Positions 12,300-26,041 of a stretch of 64,000 nt of DNA are shown here, in pieces. A model generated the notes under the pieces. That model was not told where the DNA came from. It did not search any database and saw nothing but the letters and a program-made list of their open reading frames with translations. Position 1 is the first letter of the stretch; each line of letters starts with the position of its first letter. A program made the position numbers and the translations under genes. The stretch comes from Clitopilus passeckerianus (taxonomy: Eukaryota; Basidiomycota; Agaricomycetes; Agaricales; Entolomataceae): the NCBI GenBank assembly GCA_944990035.1, contig CALYLX010000153.1, positions 1 to 64,000 of the forward strand, given 5' to 3'.

Positions 12300-14285
12300 G
12301 CAGACCTACCGGATTACCAAAACCTTGTCCTCGACTTCTATTTTCACATCCTGGCGGCAGAGGAGTCACCGAGAAGACTATTCACCACAACAACTGAACT
12401 ATGTCCCGTCAAAATGGGGTGGCCATTTCAGAAACGGTTTAGCCTTAGGTGGAACGGACACTGGAGAGGGCGTTAGCGCCAGCGAATTCGACGGATATTC
12501 TGGAAATGGGGACGGCGTTCTCACCAGGAAGTGGCAGGCCATACAGGAACTGTCTCAAGATCGGTGTCCTCTCCCGGACCGGTAACGCAGACGATCGGGT
12601 GGACAACGGGACTCCAGGACCTCACGGCAACAGGATGATGCTAGGCCAGTCGCAGCAGAATAAGAGCCGAAAGTATACATTTGAAGACATCCATTTTACG
12701 GTGAAATCTACTCCAGAACGCATTTGATGGACTTGGCTTCGCTTTGGTGGGAAAAGTATGCGTGAGTCATGGGTCAATTATGATTCGACGGGCGCACCCA
12801 GGAGGCTGCGAAATAATCATAGAACTCAGTGTCACTTTACTTCCACAGTTCCTCGAGCTGACAGACAGAGTTCAGCATCCCCGCGAGGTCGTAAGCCCGA
12901 GAGGAAGGAAAGAGCTGTTGGACAGACTCCGGCTGCGGGAGGTCCAACGCATGGACGAGCTACTAGCCCGAAATACGATCGTGGCCAGACCCGCTCAGTT
13001 AATCGATGGAGATATTCCGTACGTTCCTCCGTTTCTACCGCCATAATCGCAGCAGATTCAGCCTCTGGATCCCTGAGAGCTCAGGGTCCTCGACACTTGA
13101 TATGATGCCGACAGTAATGTTTTCAGGCATTCGACTACCCAATCCTCACCTTAGCCACGAGAGTTTGATCCAATGTATTGAACCATCCCGACGAAAAGAG
13201 TCATTATGTGCTCTTTAATCGCTTAAGATACAGCCGGTCGCCGAGGTTGAAGGAAAATGGACACTGTTTCGGGTCAATTCCAACAACAACGATAGGGCGG
13301 CGACAGAGAGTCCTGATAAGAGCAGAGTGAGAGCCAAATGGCTCATGCATCATATCCCAGTTGCCATGTCAGTCAGTCTAAATGCCCTCCAGGGTTGGCG
13401 AGCGCTTCTAGTTCCCGAAGCGCACAGTCTCTGGGAGACAAGAGACCCTCAACGTCATCATTTACGGGTTGCATAGATCATTAAGAGGTTCAATAGCTTG
13501 ATCGGGATGAGAAGCGCCTATAGTCTATCGATTGGCGCCTACATGCCACCACAAGGATTGAGGTGAGTCACCGAACGTCAGTCCCGAAGACAGAGAGTCT
13601 GGACCGCAGCCGTGGGCTCTAGACCAAAGATAATCAGAAGCTAAGATCAGTCCTTGTCGAGTTGGGCCCCGATATGTACGAGGATAGATGTATTTTACTG
13701 GGAGGTAACGTGTCACGGAGAACAGCAAACAGAAAGCCTTTGTTCTCAAACCTACTCCAAGCCATCACCAGATAGAAATGGGAAGTCGACATTCCGGTCA
13801 AATCCTGAGTAGGTTGCATGCCTGTCCGTCCTTTCAGTCCTTGGTGGAGGTTGAGGTGTTGAGGACACAAAGTGGACAGATTACGGCAGGAGGAAACCAT
13901 AAGCGGATGATTCACTGGGACTGTTATCTCCGTTCGCGTTGTTTGGCTCGGACGAACAGCACGGCGCTGGTTGTTTGGGGAATGTCTGGGTCCTCAAACC
14001 TGGTAACGTTCTGGCTTGGACATAAAACTTGGCATGGATCTGGAAGGCCCGAAAAGAATGGATACTGATCGTACGTGCGAGGATGGTACAGTTGCTGAAT
14101 ATACGGGAATGAGGATAAAGACGCTTTATCTAAATCGGCAGCTGAAGGGCTAGTTACGGTGACTTGAGAAGGCTTGCAAACATTCTTCCTATTTGATTTC
14201 CAGTGCAAGCTGTAGCCGTTTTCTACGCTGAATACATACATCCCCGAAAAATCCCCATCCCTATTGGAGTCCTTCCATGTATTGT
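12300..14285. other. Gene-poor stretch
   Basis: About 2 kb with only short ORFs on both strands (the longest is 115 residues at 12758-13105). A minus-strand ORF at 13924-14241 contains paired cysteines but no family motif. I could not build a credible gene here. Confidence 0.4.
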
Positions 14286-16226
14286 CTAATTTTCATAGTG
14301 AAATTTGAGCTTGAATCCTTTTTCTCGAGCCATCCGCTCAATACCCTCCTTCCTGCTCGAGGCCGTTTTCTGTTTTCGATCCACATCCTTCACGAAAGTC
14401 GCGTGGATTGATGACCAGCCCACATCTATTTCTTCAATCTCGGAGAAGACATCGAACCCGTCTTCCGTGTTGATGTCTTTGCCGCGTACATAGAACGTTA
14501 GCGTGGCCTTCTGTTCCGTCGAGGTCGGGGTCCAAGACAAGACGTTCCGAGTCAACACACGGCCCCTGAGCTCCAGCTTCGTCAAGTTGATCATTTTCGG
14601 CAGAAGTAGGTCGAATATGGACTCCTCTCCTCTCTCCGAGTCGACTTGAATGAAAGCGGGGTCACAGTCGAGGATGCGAATAACTTTTGCCGTAGGCGTT
14701 ATGGTGGCGAGGAATGTTGACATTTCGTCGGGGAAAATGCCATCTATTTTCTCTAATTTGAGCGTGTGCAGCCGGGAAGGTTTGTCGGGACACGACATGA
14801 AATGCTCAAGCTGCCCAAGAGAGAGTCTCTCGTTATCGATTGCCATCTCTTCTAGTTGGTATTGAGGTGTCTTGAGTAAAAGTGAGCTGGCTGTCCTTCT
14901 AGGTATATCATATACTCACCTTCGAGGAAGCGCCAGCGTCCCTGTAAAACACGAAATATAAATGAATACTTCGGTTGAGATCTCAATTGACAGGGGGGAC
15001 AACTGACCTTGCGTATGCCGATTTGGACTTCCCTTTGCCGCTCAACCAGAGTCGTCGTAGTTTTGGCATATCTGAGATAATATCCTGGACTTGCTGGACC
15101 GAAAGCAGCCAAGACACGCTTTGACCCTTCATACCGTAGGCGGTGCATCCAAAATCCTGGATTTTTCGTAATTTGGATATATCTGCTTTGGCCCGCGTCA
15201 AGACGAACAAGTTGATCGCTAGTTGGCGTAGATGTGGTGTATGCTTGAAGATGTCTGAAATGCCATGAACGTAGTACCGAGGACATTCCTCTACTTGGAA
15301 GTCTTGGAGATCGAACGTTGTGATGAGAGGTCCCCATTCGGTGGAATGATTCTGAACTGCTTGCACGAAGTTGTCGATGGGGTGGATGCGCACCCTGTTA
15401 AACTGGAGTTCTCGCAAGAAATTGTCGACAGGGTCGAAGAGCAGCTTGTTCTCCTTGCCCAGTCTCTCGAAAAAGACCTTTAGGATTGTGAACCAAGATT
15501 TCTGCACAAGTGCCGCATTTAGTAGCTGGCGAGACATGGGAAGAAAGCGTCCGATCGTTTGAAGAACTTCGGGTGGAAGAGACCGAGGGCCTGGCCCGTC
15601 GCGTTTGCAAGGTAAGACACGGATGTAATACATCTCTGGGTACTGGCATTCGGGAGCGCAATCGCGGGCCCGAGGCCAGCTTCTTGAATGCCGGAATTTG
15701 TTGCAATCCAAGGAAAATGCTATTTCCATTGTGTGGGGATTCGAGGTAGGGCTGTCTGAGGATGGCAAAAGGATCTTGTCGTTGGCCAGTATTGCTATGG
15801 GCTGTCGTCGGGGGTCCCGCCTCATTCCACGGAACGGTTCGACAACACACCAGGAAGAATCCCTGTCGGCACAGAATTCGATACCGAGGGTAACTGGGCA
15901 GAATCTGAGTTGCTCTTCATCCCGATTGTTTGAGGTGGACCTGATGCTGTCGGCGTTAACGTACTACGATCACCAATAAGCCATGATACCCAGCATTTGG
16001 GAAAGTTGGAAGAGCCTACACTGAATGACGGCCTAACTCTCGACAAGTTTGGTAGGGCAGATATGCCGGGACGTTCAACCAGGACGAGCGCGAGTTGGAT
16101 CCCGGCGTATGTGCGCCATAGTCCTGCATCCAGGACCACTGATACGGTCAAGTTGTTGAAAACGTTGCTCTGGGGTGCGACAGTGCTCAACCAAACCGCA
16201 TCTTTCGGTGGCGCCTGTAGAGCCAT
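14286..16226 (-). CDS. F-box/LRR-like family protein, intact copy
   Basis: A member of a local F-box-like family, probably a substrate adaptor of a ubiquitin ligase, although the F-box is divergent. The conserved N-terminal module reads LDAGLWRTYAGIQLALVLVE. Middle exons give RFCPVTLGIEFCADR and then IRVLPCKRDGPGPRSLPPEV, where the F-box-like segment begins (LPPEVLQTIGRFLP, then ALVQKSWFTIL). Downstream leucine-rich segments include WGPLITTFDLQDFQVEECPR, TPHLRQLAINLFVLT and LTKLELRGRVLTRNVLSWTP. A tiny exon (RDAGASSK) splices correctly between PLP-sized introns near 14930, and its counterpart exists in the other two copies. The protein ends REKGFKLKFHYEN. Unlike the two tandem relatives at 23.4-28.1 kb, I found no stop or frame break here. 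Confidence 0.7.
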
Positions 16227-17695
16227 TGCGCCAATGGGAACTCGTTGAAGATGGCTGGTGCAGAGTGAAAGGTTTGGCCATTCTCTTTTCGCTTACATCA
16301 GTCCCATCGGCCGATGGGCCATCGCTAGATCTGGCAAGATAGTTCTTTGTTCGGGAAATTGTTTTGTATTCCTGTGAAGGCCTCTGGCTATTACATTGGC
16401 CCTACAGTCTTCCCGCTGGCAGGATGACGGCTTCATCGAGTCACGACCTTCAGGCTAAGGGTGGCCGAGCCGGCGACCAGTATATAGGGCTACAGGGAAG
16501 CTCTTCTTTCTCACCCTGACCAATTCCTGTCATGGTATGTTTTCAAGACTTGTATACATCGTGACTTCTGACTCACACAGGGTCAGGGGCCGATGGAAAG
16601 GTGAATCGGCGGCGATAGGGTATAAATGAATTCTACGAGTACCTTCTCCTTCCAAGTCAGGTCAATCACGAAGAGCGCCATACATGGATGGACGGCTGTC
16701 GATTGAAAGGCGTGTATTTAGATGCGGTACGCGGTACTTACGCGAGGCGCATTGAATGTGATTGATCCTGTCGAGGTTACCACGCAGTCGAAGTTGACTT
16801 AACAAGATCAAGAATAGCACAAGAGATCGATATCGACGTCGATGGTGATGCAACTCATTAGAAGAGCCGCTATGACCGTCTAGAGTTCTTATGAACATAT
16901 CCTCAAGATTGATCAAGACGATCCAAGTAGCCGGCTATCATCTGTATCAGCACATATGTGGCTGGCAGGCGTCTGTTTCGAATAGATTTCCGGTCCGTTT
17001 ACGGGCACGAATAGCGCGGGTTCAATTGAGATTGGCAAAATTTAGGCTTTGTTTACCTAGAAGAGAAAGAACTGCCACCGCCAAACCAGGGCTGAGGCAA
17101 CGGCAGATCGAGAAGACGGCAGAAAACGTCAGTGTGATATGGAGTTGCTGCGTTGATTTCCTGAAATGGTATCGCGTCGAAGGACCAGCAACTGCAGATC
17201 CCCTATTACAGTTTACTCTACCCGTTCCTTCTTCGACGTCGTCCCTTTACCTCTCCACGTCGTCTTCTTATGCCTCCTCGCTGCGAATCAACATGCAATA
17301 CTCGTTCTCCCTCCCCCAGTCCGTGCCCTCAACCATGCACAGCCTTGTCGGCGGAGTCCTAAAGTTTTCGTTGAGGTAAACAACAGCCTACTCGGGTCCA
17401 TAATTGTAGTGCCGTGGGAAATAACCCACATACCTACACCTCACCCTAACCACCGACTTGGGTACACACGTTCGCGTCCCGGTCGTCCAAACAGTGTCCG
17501 AGGCGTCGTCTTACGTTTTAATTCAGCGCCCGGTTATCTCTTCATATCGAGGACACATCGCTGGACGGTACAGATACCTGCTAGGGAAAGCCTGATTATC
17601 AAGCAGCCACTCTTGACAAAGTGTCGAGGGAGACGAAGAAAGGGACGCCACACTTTGGTCAGACGGGCGTCTTTTGGCACCACTAGTCTAGGCGA
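16227..17695. other. Divergent upstream region of two genes
   Basis: About 1.5 kb between the minus-strand F-box-like gene and the plus-strand long protein. ORFs at 16891-17379 and 17166-17837 run into the start of the long gene in other frames and are probably 5' leader sequence. Nothing else was recognised. Confidence 0.4.
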
Positions 17696-20600
17696 ATGGA
17701 ATTTGCTACACTGCCAAGGAGGAGTCCTAGGTTCCCTCATTCACCCAATGCATCTGGCCTATCGTCATCGTCGCATGCCGTCGCCGCAAATGTCGCCGCA
17801 AACGCCACTGGTGTTGCAAGCTCGAGTTCGGGCTTGAGGCAAAGTTACTCTCACCATCATACATCGGCACATCACCAGGAGGTGCACCAAGAAGAACCAG
17901 CAGATGAGGCCGTAGCAACAGCGCCCACAATACCATCTAACAGGAAACGACCTCGACTCACCTTGGATCTACCCAGCACTCCCAAAACTCCTACGGGCCT
18001 CAGCCCACGAGATATCAGGGCTCTTAAGCGCCGAAAACTTCTTCATCCAGGCTCACCTACCCCCTCTGCACCTCCTTCACCCACCGCAGCAACGAACGGC
18101 AATGCCGTTGCTGGCCCATCGAATGCTACCCCGACGTCCTCACCCCTCACTTCCCCCACATCTACGATACCCACACCGAGATCTTCAACGCCGCCACCAC
18201 CACCTTCCATGCCTCCCCTTATTCAGCCTACTTCAGCTCACGCTGTTAGGCCCGAGCGAAGAAAGAAACTTGGCTTCGAGAGCAGCCCTCTGAGTCGGAA
18301 CAGCACGACGCCTACCACTCCGACAACACCCTCGTCGCCTTTGGCTGCACCTACGAGCAGGCATGGGTATGCACTTCGCTCCGCACCTGCCCAGATTCTC
18401 GAGCCCTCGCCGATGGAGGACATCAAGGGCAAAGGGAAGGCCACAGACGCAAAACCTACCACGACCGGTGGAAAGCGACGGAGAAAGGAGAACTCGGCTG
18501 CTCTTGCTAACGCTGTATGTTTTCCCCCTTCCTATGTACTCATTCCAGCAAAAGCTGACTATATGCTATCAACAGCCACTCGCAAAACGCCTTCGCTCCA
18601 ATTCAACACCTGCCTCGCTCACCTCCCTATCTGTGACCACCTCGCTGACGCGGTCAAGGAGAGGCGTCCCCGCCCGCATGCGTCACCACCTTCATCGTCT
18701 CTTACCAATGGGAAGGGGAAAGCCAAAGTGGTTGAACCCGCACCTTTGCAGCCTATCTCGGAGGACTCTCTCGCACCACCGCCCGCAAAACGACCATCTA
18801 TGAGGGCACTACGAAGCAATTCGACAGTGCCTGCAGACCTGAATTTGGCCCCACCTCCTACCCATAGACGGACTAGATCGCGTGGTTCAGTGAATGAGGA
18901 TGAAACTGAAGAGGTTGAGACCAAGTCGAGGTCAACACCACCAACACCAACCAAGGGAAGAGGCCGCGGCCGAGGTGGGAGGGCGAGAGGTGGTGCTGGA
19001 AGAGGAAGGGGGAGGAAAAGGGTTGACATTATCGAGGCGTCGCCTAAGAGTTCAGATGAAGACAGGCGAATGGAGGAGGATGTCCCGGAGATGGTTTTGG
19101 ACGAGACATCGCCAATGCTAGCACCGACACCACTTGCACCTGCATCACTATCGTCGCCGAAGGAGGCAGCGCCGTCCTGGTCGCAAACTCCGTTGTCAGC
19201 GCCTTCAAGACCGCATACACCCACTCCGGCGTCAACGCCTGTTGTGGATAATGTCCCGACAAGGCCTAATACCCCAGAACCGACAGTTATAGTCACCGAG
19301 CAACGACAGGATACGCCTGAGCTTCAGCCCGTCCAACCGACGCCAGTTACGGGGGTCGAAACATTTGCAGCTCCAGCAGCTGTTTCGTGTGCCTCTTGCG
19401 AAGAGGTCTCACCGTCAACCCCTTCCCCATCATCGTCGGTCTCGGAGTCGTCTACTCTTGTTGAGCATTCGCCACCGTCGACTGAGTGTGTCGCAGACAA
19501 TGCAGCACCACTCGCACCCGCCGCTTCTCAACGGCCTCCCTTACGACTCCGTATTCCTGGAGATGATGCTGAGACGACTCAGCAAACCTGGGAAGCGTAC
19601 ATGGCCAATGCCAATCAACAGCAACAGCATGCCCAGCAGCAGCTGAACGCATCTTCGTTCTCTCTTGACCAAGCTTCTGTTTCTGGACCATCGGAGGCTC
19701 AGACAATGCAAGATCCCAATCAAGTCCCGGCGCCCATGCTCATGGATCCCGCACCTGTTTCTCAAGATATGGGTTACCAGCAGCAACCGCAGCCTGGATA
19801 TCAGCAGGATCCTGCGTTCCAGCAGATGTCGGCGGAAGATCAGATGGCCTATGACCAGGCGTATCAGCAGCAACTCGCTCAGCAACAACAACAGATGGCT
19901 CAGCAGCAGCAGATGCAGCAACAGCAAGTACAGAGACGACAGACTGCGCCTGGCCTGTGGGAGGTCGCTTGCAAGATTCGGGTTTGTGAATTGTGAGTAT
20001 ATTTTCTTCGACCGGTTTTATTCTATATTTGGATATTTTGGTCATCATTGGGGTACATGCAGATTCTGCTCGCTGTATGCGCGCATATAGTCTGTAATGT
20101 GTTTGCTTTTCCGGACTGCCGTTCAATCTTTTTCATGAAATTTTATTCGAGACAAGTGTCGCTAATTTTATTTTCTCATAGGGAACGTCGCTATTCCTGG
20201 ATCACCATCCGTGACCTTGTTAATCAGGAAGCAACTGAGTATGCAATGCGACATGGAATGCCCAGAAGTTGGTGGAGAGTGCCACCTCCCCCGCCCCAGC
20301 TCCACCCTCAATCACGCTCCGCTTCACCGTCCTCAATGCCCGCGAACTTACCTTCCGTATCAATACCCACCAATGATACCTCAGACGGCGCTCTCAGAGC
20401 CTCATCCACTACGCCTGATCCCCAAGAGGAAGACGATGGCGAAGATTGGAGTGATTACGAGAGCGAGTTCAGCGACGCCGAAAGCGACGGCAAGATCAGC
20501 AGGGAGAGCTCTAAAGGAAACTCACCCGTGGACTCTGCTATCGAAGCTGCTGTCGAGAAATCTGTTTCACCGTCGAACTCACCTAGACGGAAGAAGAGGA

Positions 20601-22492
20601 AAACAGCTGCCACCACGCCATCTGCTGACGTAGCTTCCAGCAGTGCTACGACTGATGTTCCCAATACCCCTGCTCCTACTCCTCCTCCCATCCCATTTGA
20701 CTTCTCCGCCGCGAGCGACGATGCTGCGAAGAAACGCCGTCGTTCTTGGCCGGGAGAATATGGATATGACGACGAGGACATTGACATGGATGATGATGAC
20801 GACGACAGCGACGATGATGAGGAGGACGAAGATGCTGATGCTGAGGGAGAGATCGACCCTGATGCTTGGCATGACCCCAGCTTCCAAGTCGTTGCCCAAC
20901 CTGTGGATCTCGACATCGATGCTGATGATGTTGAGGACAGCGAGGACAAGGAAAATGCCGCTGTACCTGCCAAGGATGCCCAGGAGGGACGGGAGCAGAC
21001 CACGCAAGGCGAGACGAAGACGAGGCGGATGACGCCCGTTGTCGAAGTCGGAGGCACTATGTCGGCGTTCTACGTCCCTCCCATGCCACCTTCACCACCC
21101 ATGACTACCACGTCGCTTCCTTCACCTCCACCTCAGCAACATCAGGAACTTGGCCCAGGCCTAGACGTGCTCACAGGCGGCGAGGTCCAGGATGTGGAGA
21201 TGGGAACACCCCGACAGGACAGTGGAGACATGGGATTCTTCGCCTCCTCTTCGGCCGAATGCTCAGGTCTTTCACCCACATCACCCTCGTCCCCAGCACA
21301 GTACGGCTCACCGACGTACGAGGCTAATGCATCTGGTCTGGAGAATGGCTCTACCGACATGTACTCACAAACCTCGCCTGCAATGTCGCCGGCTACGTTC
21401 ATCCCTGGTATGAACATGATGTACGAATCGACTTTGCCTGTCCCTGCTCCTAGATTGGCAACGATCAGGGTGCACGCTTTGCGAAGTGCAGAGGTTGGGA
21501 GGGTTGTCGTTGGCAAGGGCACACCTGTCGACAGGAGGAGGGTCATGGAGTGGGCGAACGCTGGGAGTCCCGCCAGAGAGTTTATGGGCACAGATCGAGA
21601 CGAGAGGCTGGATTTTTTTCGACGTGGGGTGGTGAGCGATGAAGAAGGAAGGAAAACCGTCGGGAGTTCGTCAGGCCCAGGGACGGGGTTTGTCAATAAC
21701 ATGACGGCACCCATGTCAGCTGCAACAGACTCGAATATTGCTCCAACAAGCCAGCCTCAGCAAGCGCTTTTTATGGAGGATCCAGGGATGTGGGATGCCT
21801 TCCTTGAGACTTTGAAGACGAACGAGGATTCCGTTGACATGCGTGGCGATAACATAGCTCCGTCCTCGTCGCCTGGTATGATGACGTCCAGCCTACGGTC
21901 TGAGCCAGAACGAGCATTCGAGCCTGCCCCTCCACCCCTTCCACCCTCTCCTCTTACTCCCCTTTCTACACCACCGGCTTCACCCCTCTCCACCACACCC
22001 CTTAGTTCTGCTGCACTCCTCGGCCTCTCGAATAGTGATGCAAACATGTATTACGGTGGCAGCTCCTCCAGCTCATCTTCCAGTGGCCCGAGTTATAACG
22101 GAATGCCCATGGGTGCTCCAGGTATGGGCATCAACTCGGCCGCCGCTGCCGCCGCTGATTTTGGGATCGGGATGTTTGGAATGGGTTTCAACGTGGGTGT
22201 TGGAGTAGGAGTGGGGATTGGTCTTGCCGTCGGTGCCGCAGGTGTTGCCTCTGGGATGGTCAATATCCCACCGCCTACCCACGTTCCAACTTCCCCGACT
22301 ACACCCTCCCCTATGGGCGGTTGGGTTCCTCCACCTCCGGCGTCGACAGGTACTGGAGAGTATGACCACGTCCAACTCCAGCAAGGAGCCTTCGGAATGC
22401 AGGTTCCCGGAGACCTCTTTGGCGATCACCCTGGTTCATACGGAGGCTTTGGAGCGGGCGGATCGAGTACATTGAGCTTTGCTCTGGGTTAA
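17696..22492 (+). CDS. Very long Ser/Pro-rich low-complexity protein
   Basis: A protein of about 1,500 residues without a recognised named domain. It is dominated by Ser/Pro/Thr-rich sequence with basic RKRPRL and KRRK clusters, so it may be nuclear. Ordered-looking islands are an Arg/Gly block (GRGRGGRARGGAGRGRGRKR, about 18955-19020), a Gln-rich block (about 19780-19940) and a conserved-looking stretch LWEVACKIRVCELERRYSW followed by RDLVNQEATEYAMRHGMPR. That stretch spans a 189-nt intron at 19993-20181, unusually long for this window; a 12-nt microexon inside it is also possible. Then comes a long Asp/Glu run (about 20770-20865) and the motif GKGTPVDRRRVMEWANAG. An intron at 18515-18575 changes frame, and a one-base compensation in the C run near 18670 would be needed. 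It is clearly coding, but its function is unknown. Confidence 0.65.
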
Positions 22493-23180
22493 GGGCCGGA
22501 GATGGACGGGAACCCCTAGGTTTCTTCCAAGGGGAGGGCAGCATTGGTGTCGTCTTGGTGCAAGGGAGAGACAGGAAAAGGACTCGTCATTCGGTCTCTC
22601 GGAATATATATCCCGCAGCCATATCGCACAGGATTGCAAATATTCAACACTCCATACGAACGACGAGATATGGTGACAGATATCAGCCGATGCCGTGCAT
22701 GGATGCGTACCTTACGAGCCCAAGGAACCGCTACCATCGCTTCGCCCATCGTTTTCGGTATTGTCAGGAACAGTCAATGTGGATTCCAAGGAACACATCC
22801 GGCGCATCTTCGTACTCCCACTAAAAACGGAATACCGGGTGTTTTGTATCTCCCTTCGCATTCTTGGGTCTCCTATTTGGCAAACATCTGGATTTCCTCG
22901 GCTTCCCTTCGATGGATGGAGATTTTCGTTTTCGGATTATTCAGGTGGAGATTGATATCGTACTGCGCGCTTGGCCCTTCTATATTCCTTCCTCTGCGGT
23001 CTTCTGATCTACCGCATTGGTATGTACATGTTTTTACATCTTCCTGATTCCTTATGTCGCTATCGTCGTCATTACCTGTTCCCTCCTAGATTTTACCATA
23101 TGTTTCTCTTTCCTATCCCCGCTCTATCTAGTACTGTATATATATATCCTCTTTTATTTCGTTTTTGTACATATACCTCC
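22493..23180. other. Probable 3' UTR and intergenic DNA
   Basis: About 0.7 kb between the long gene and the start of the duplicated F-box unit. It becomes T/C-rich towards 23000-23180, as fungal 3' UTR and terminator regions often are. No gene was seen. Confidence 0.4.
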
Positions 23181-23437
23181 GGCTTGTTGTATGTATTCTA
23201 CTTTACTGATCAATGTAGTATTTTTCGGATGAAATGATGGCTTAGCCCTACATCATCGGCAATGATAACATGGTCCAGTATCAAGGCTACGCAATGGAGA
23301 ATACCCTTCGTACATGAATACATGAAACAACATTGTGTACGGTGCTTGTTTTCTGAGGCTTGGTTCAAGTAGCATTAACCCGATCGATCAGCTGATTCAG
23401 GCCGCCTCACCTTCTCTCGAACATCCCTCATCATCTC

Positions 23438-25470
23438 ATGGCTTTATCCAATGCCTCCGACAACCTAAACCGACCCCTCTGGTTGAGCGTTGACTATCGA
23501 GAATGGGACTGCTTCTTCGAAGATCTCACTATCCGTATAATGGCCGAAGCCGGGTTGGAACGCCAATATGCCGGGGTACGACTCGTTTTGATGCAGATTG
23601 GCATAGGCTCGGACCTAGTACAGCCTAACCCTGCTTTGAATTCCGAGCGTTACCTGCAGCAGTCCTATCGGTGAGCACTTAACCAGGCCTCCATGTGGGA
23701 AACATCTTTTTAAGGGCCTTTATGAAGTATACAAACTCTCCCCGCAGCTCTACCAGGATTCCCAACCCGCCCCTCGTGCGAACCAGGTCAAGTTCAAAAC
23801 CATTCCTTACCATCGTTCTTACAGTGGGGGTTTACCCTAAACGAGGACAGGTAGTGGGGGCGAACCGGGTGCAAGGTACCTCCTGCGATGTTAAGCCTCT
23901 CACAGACGCCTTTGTCAAGGAATTAAAGGACGTTCCCTTACCAATTCCTCCTACATCACCCTGTTACATTGCAACGCTCTGTGACGAGTTGCATCGGTGG
24001 CCGAATACCAAAGACTCCAACCAGATCTCTGGGTTATTGGAACTTTCTTAGGCTATATTTGTTCCCAATCCATGGTTAGGCCCTCGGCGGGGCAGACGCA
24101 CGAACTCTGGTCGTTGTTATCCAGCCGTGAAGGAACCGCTCACCATACGAGTCCTCCCCCTCAACGACGATCGCCCCAGACCGTTTGCCTCCCTCCCTCT
24201 GAATATACTGGATCGAATCGGATTCTTCCTTGAGAAATCGTATTACCTCCGTTGTGCCTCCCTCGTCCAGAAACGATGGCTTACTATCATGACCGGCTAC
24301 TTCAGGAGGCTTGGACGAGATACAGGATGCCACATTATGCGAATTGACAATTTTGCGCAGTCAATGAAGTCCCACAGAGAAGATTGGGCTTTACTCATCA
24401 CCGCACTTGACCTTCGCAATTTTGATATCGAGGAAGCACCCAGGTTCTACGTCCGGGATGTTGGAGAACTCATCAACTTCACACCAAATCTTCAGGTACT
24501 CAAGATAAATCTGTTTGTGATGACATTGGCAGCTGCCCAATTGTCCCAGTTGACGCGTATTACGGAGTTTGCATGCGATAGCTACGCCATGAGAGGGCAA
24601 GATGCCTCTCGATTGGCACCTGTGCAGCGAATGCAGGAAATCATTTCCTCCTGGGGGAACCTTCTGCATTTAACGATGAGTGGCGTTGGGAGGAACCTCA
24701 ATAAACCACCAAGCTCCAGGTACGCAACATCCTGGAATTCCATAACTGGTATTCGGATTCTAACTCCTCCCATGTAGTGAATCCTCTTCGGTGGTAGGTT
24801 GACGGTCCCCTCTCTTTTGTTTGTACAGCACTGAGCAAATGCCGATCGATAGATACCAGCGTACCAACTGGAACATCTTACAATCGACAACGAACAGCTT
24901 TCAAACCAACAACTTCATTACTTCCTCTCGTGCCCTGCTCAGGCTGCTCGATTACGCCGACTAGACCTTGAGAATGTAGCAGGAATCGAACCGGCATCTA
25001 TGGCTGAATTCCTGCAAGCAGTGATTTCTACCCTCTCCGAGATACGGTTAGTGAATTGTGACTCAATTGTGATGCAGAGCGGGGGCCGATTTCCGACCTC
25101 TGTTCTGCAAGGACTGCTCCCCGAAATGAAGAACCTGTCACATCTTCATCTTCGGGGCCGGGTTCTTAATCGCGCAATTCTCAACTGGACCCCCAACGTC
25201 TCGGGTCGGGACACCGAACTTAGGCTCTACGTCGAAAGCAAAGACCTCATAACAGAGCAAAGCATCAACGTAGGTTTGGAGTTGGGCTATGGGATAATTG
25301 GATGGAAGAAGATATGGGTCGGGATGTTGAACGAAGGTCCAGGAGGGCAGGAAGAAGACTTGGTGGAGCACCCCTTGCTCAAGCCTCTGCTGGTGATTTC
25401 AAAGGAGAGGGGCTTTCTGCTAGAATTCGTTGGGCTATCAAAAGAACGGCAATTAGATATACAGCTGTAG
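23438..25470 (+). pseudogene. F-box/LRR-like paralogue A, nonsense codon
   Basis: A paralogue of the intact gene at 14.3-16.2 kb and a close tandem relative of copy B. It begins MALSNASDNLNRPLWLSVDY with the shared module AGLERQYAGVRLVLMQIG, then a GTGAGC...GCAG intron (about 23672-23747). The F-box-like part reads PFASLPLNILDRIGFFLE then CASLVQKRWLTIM, and leucine-rich segments follow (TPNLQVLKINLFVMT; LSHLHLRGRVLNRAILNWTP). It ends ERQLDIQL. At 24049-24051 the frame meets TAG where copy B has a tyrosine codon TAC in the same alignment position. The frame upstream and downstream is otherwise the same, so this is a nonsense mutation, not a splice effect, unless a small intron removes it. A product translated from downstream would keep the F-box-like and leucine-rich parts. 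Confidence 0.7.
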
Positions 25471-25498
25471 GATAATATTACAGAGAGTGTATCCTACG

Positions 25499-25765
25499 TT
25501 ATTTGCAATGGTGGGGCACGCAGGAAAATGCTCGTCTTATGCTACGATGCACAAGCGTTGGCCTGTTCCAGCCTCGTTTCTCCGGGCCAGAATACCAACA
25601 TATTTCATGGGAAGAAGCTGAATAGCCGTTGCCGAGATGGGAGGCGTGCTGACTACGTAAGACATCACGATCGCATTGTGTCAGGCTCAACGGAAGTCGA
25701 GAGGATTCCGCTGGATTCGCTCGGAAGCTGAAGCCTTTTGCCAATCATACTCTTGATGCACTTAT
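25499..25765 (-). pseudogene. Fragment of delta-9 desaturase 3' end
   Basis: A decayed copy of the last part of the desaturase gene that lies intact at 28117-29715. On the minus strand it shows CIKSMIGK (intact: LIESMIGK), then after an eroded region LLPMKYVGIL (intact: [10 protein letters not shown]) and AGQRL-like GTGQRLCIVA. It sits just downstream of F-box copy A in the same convergent arrangement as the intact pair. It was therefore carried along when the F-box unit was duplicated. It has no promoter, no catalytic part and several stops. Confidence 0.8.
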
Positions 25766-26041
25766 GGCTTGCTATGTGTATTTTACTCTCCTGATCAATG
25801 TAGGATTTTTCGAATGAAATGAAATGATAACCGACCCCCATCATCAACTCCCAGCTTGACTACATAGTAACTGTAAGTGAAGGTATCGATTGGGCGCGGC
25901 TTCAAGCTTCAAGCTTCAGCTTCAACGTTCAACGGCGATCATGATCAGTGTGGCCATTCGAATCAGCTCCATTGATCAGCTGACTCGCGACAGGCCCGTT
26001 CGAACGTCAGCTTTTCCTCCTTCAACTTCGTTCATTATCTC

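Larger units (their letters stand above)
23181..25765 (+). repeat. Tandem duplication, unit A
   Basis: First unit of a diverged direct duplication of about 2.6 kb. It contains an upstream segment (GATCAATGTAG then TTTTTCG then ATGAAATGA near 23209-23236), a complete-length F-box-like gene and a piece of the desaturase 3' end. The junction with unit B lies at about 25764-25767. There, sequence matching the desaturase (25740-25763 against 28391-28415) switches to sequence matching the F-box upstream region (25766 onward against 23181 onward). Confidence 0.8.

Noticed and set aside
12262..13218. Several 70-115 residue ORFs on the plus strand
   Set aside because: Composition looks random, no conserved motif, and frames do not join through plausible introns.
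17166..17837. 223-residue ORF before the long protein
   Set aside because: Overlaps the start of the long gene in another frame and lacks any motif; likely leader sequence.
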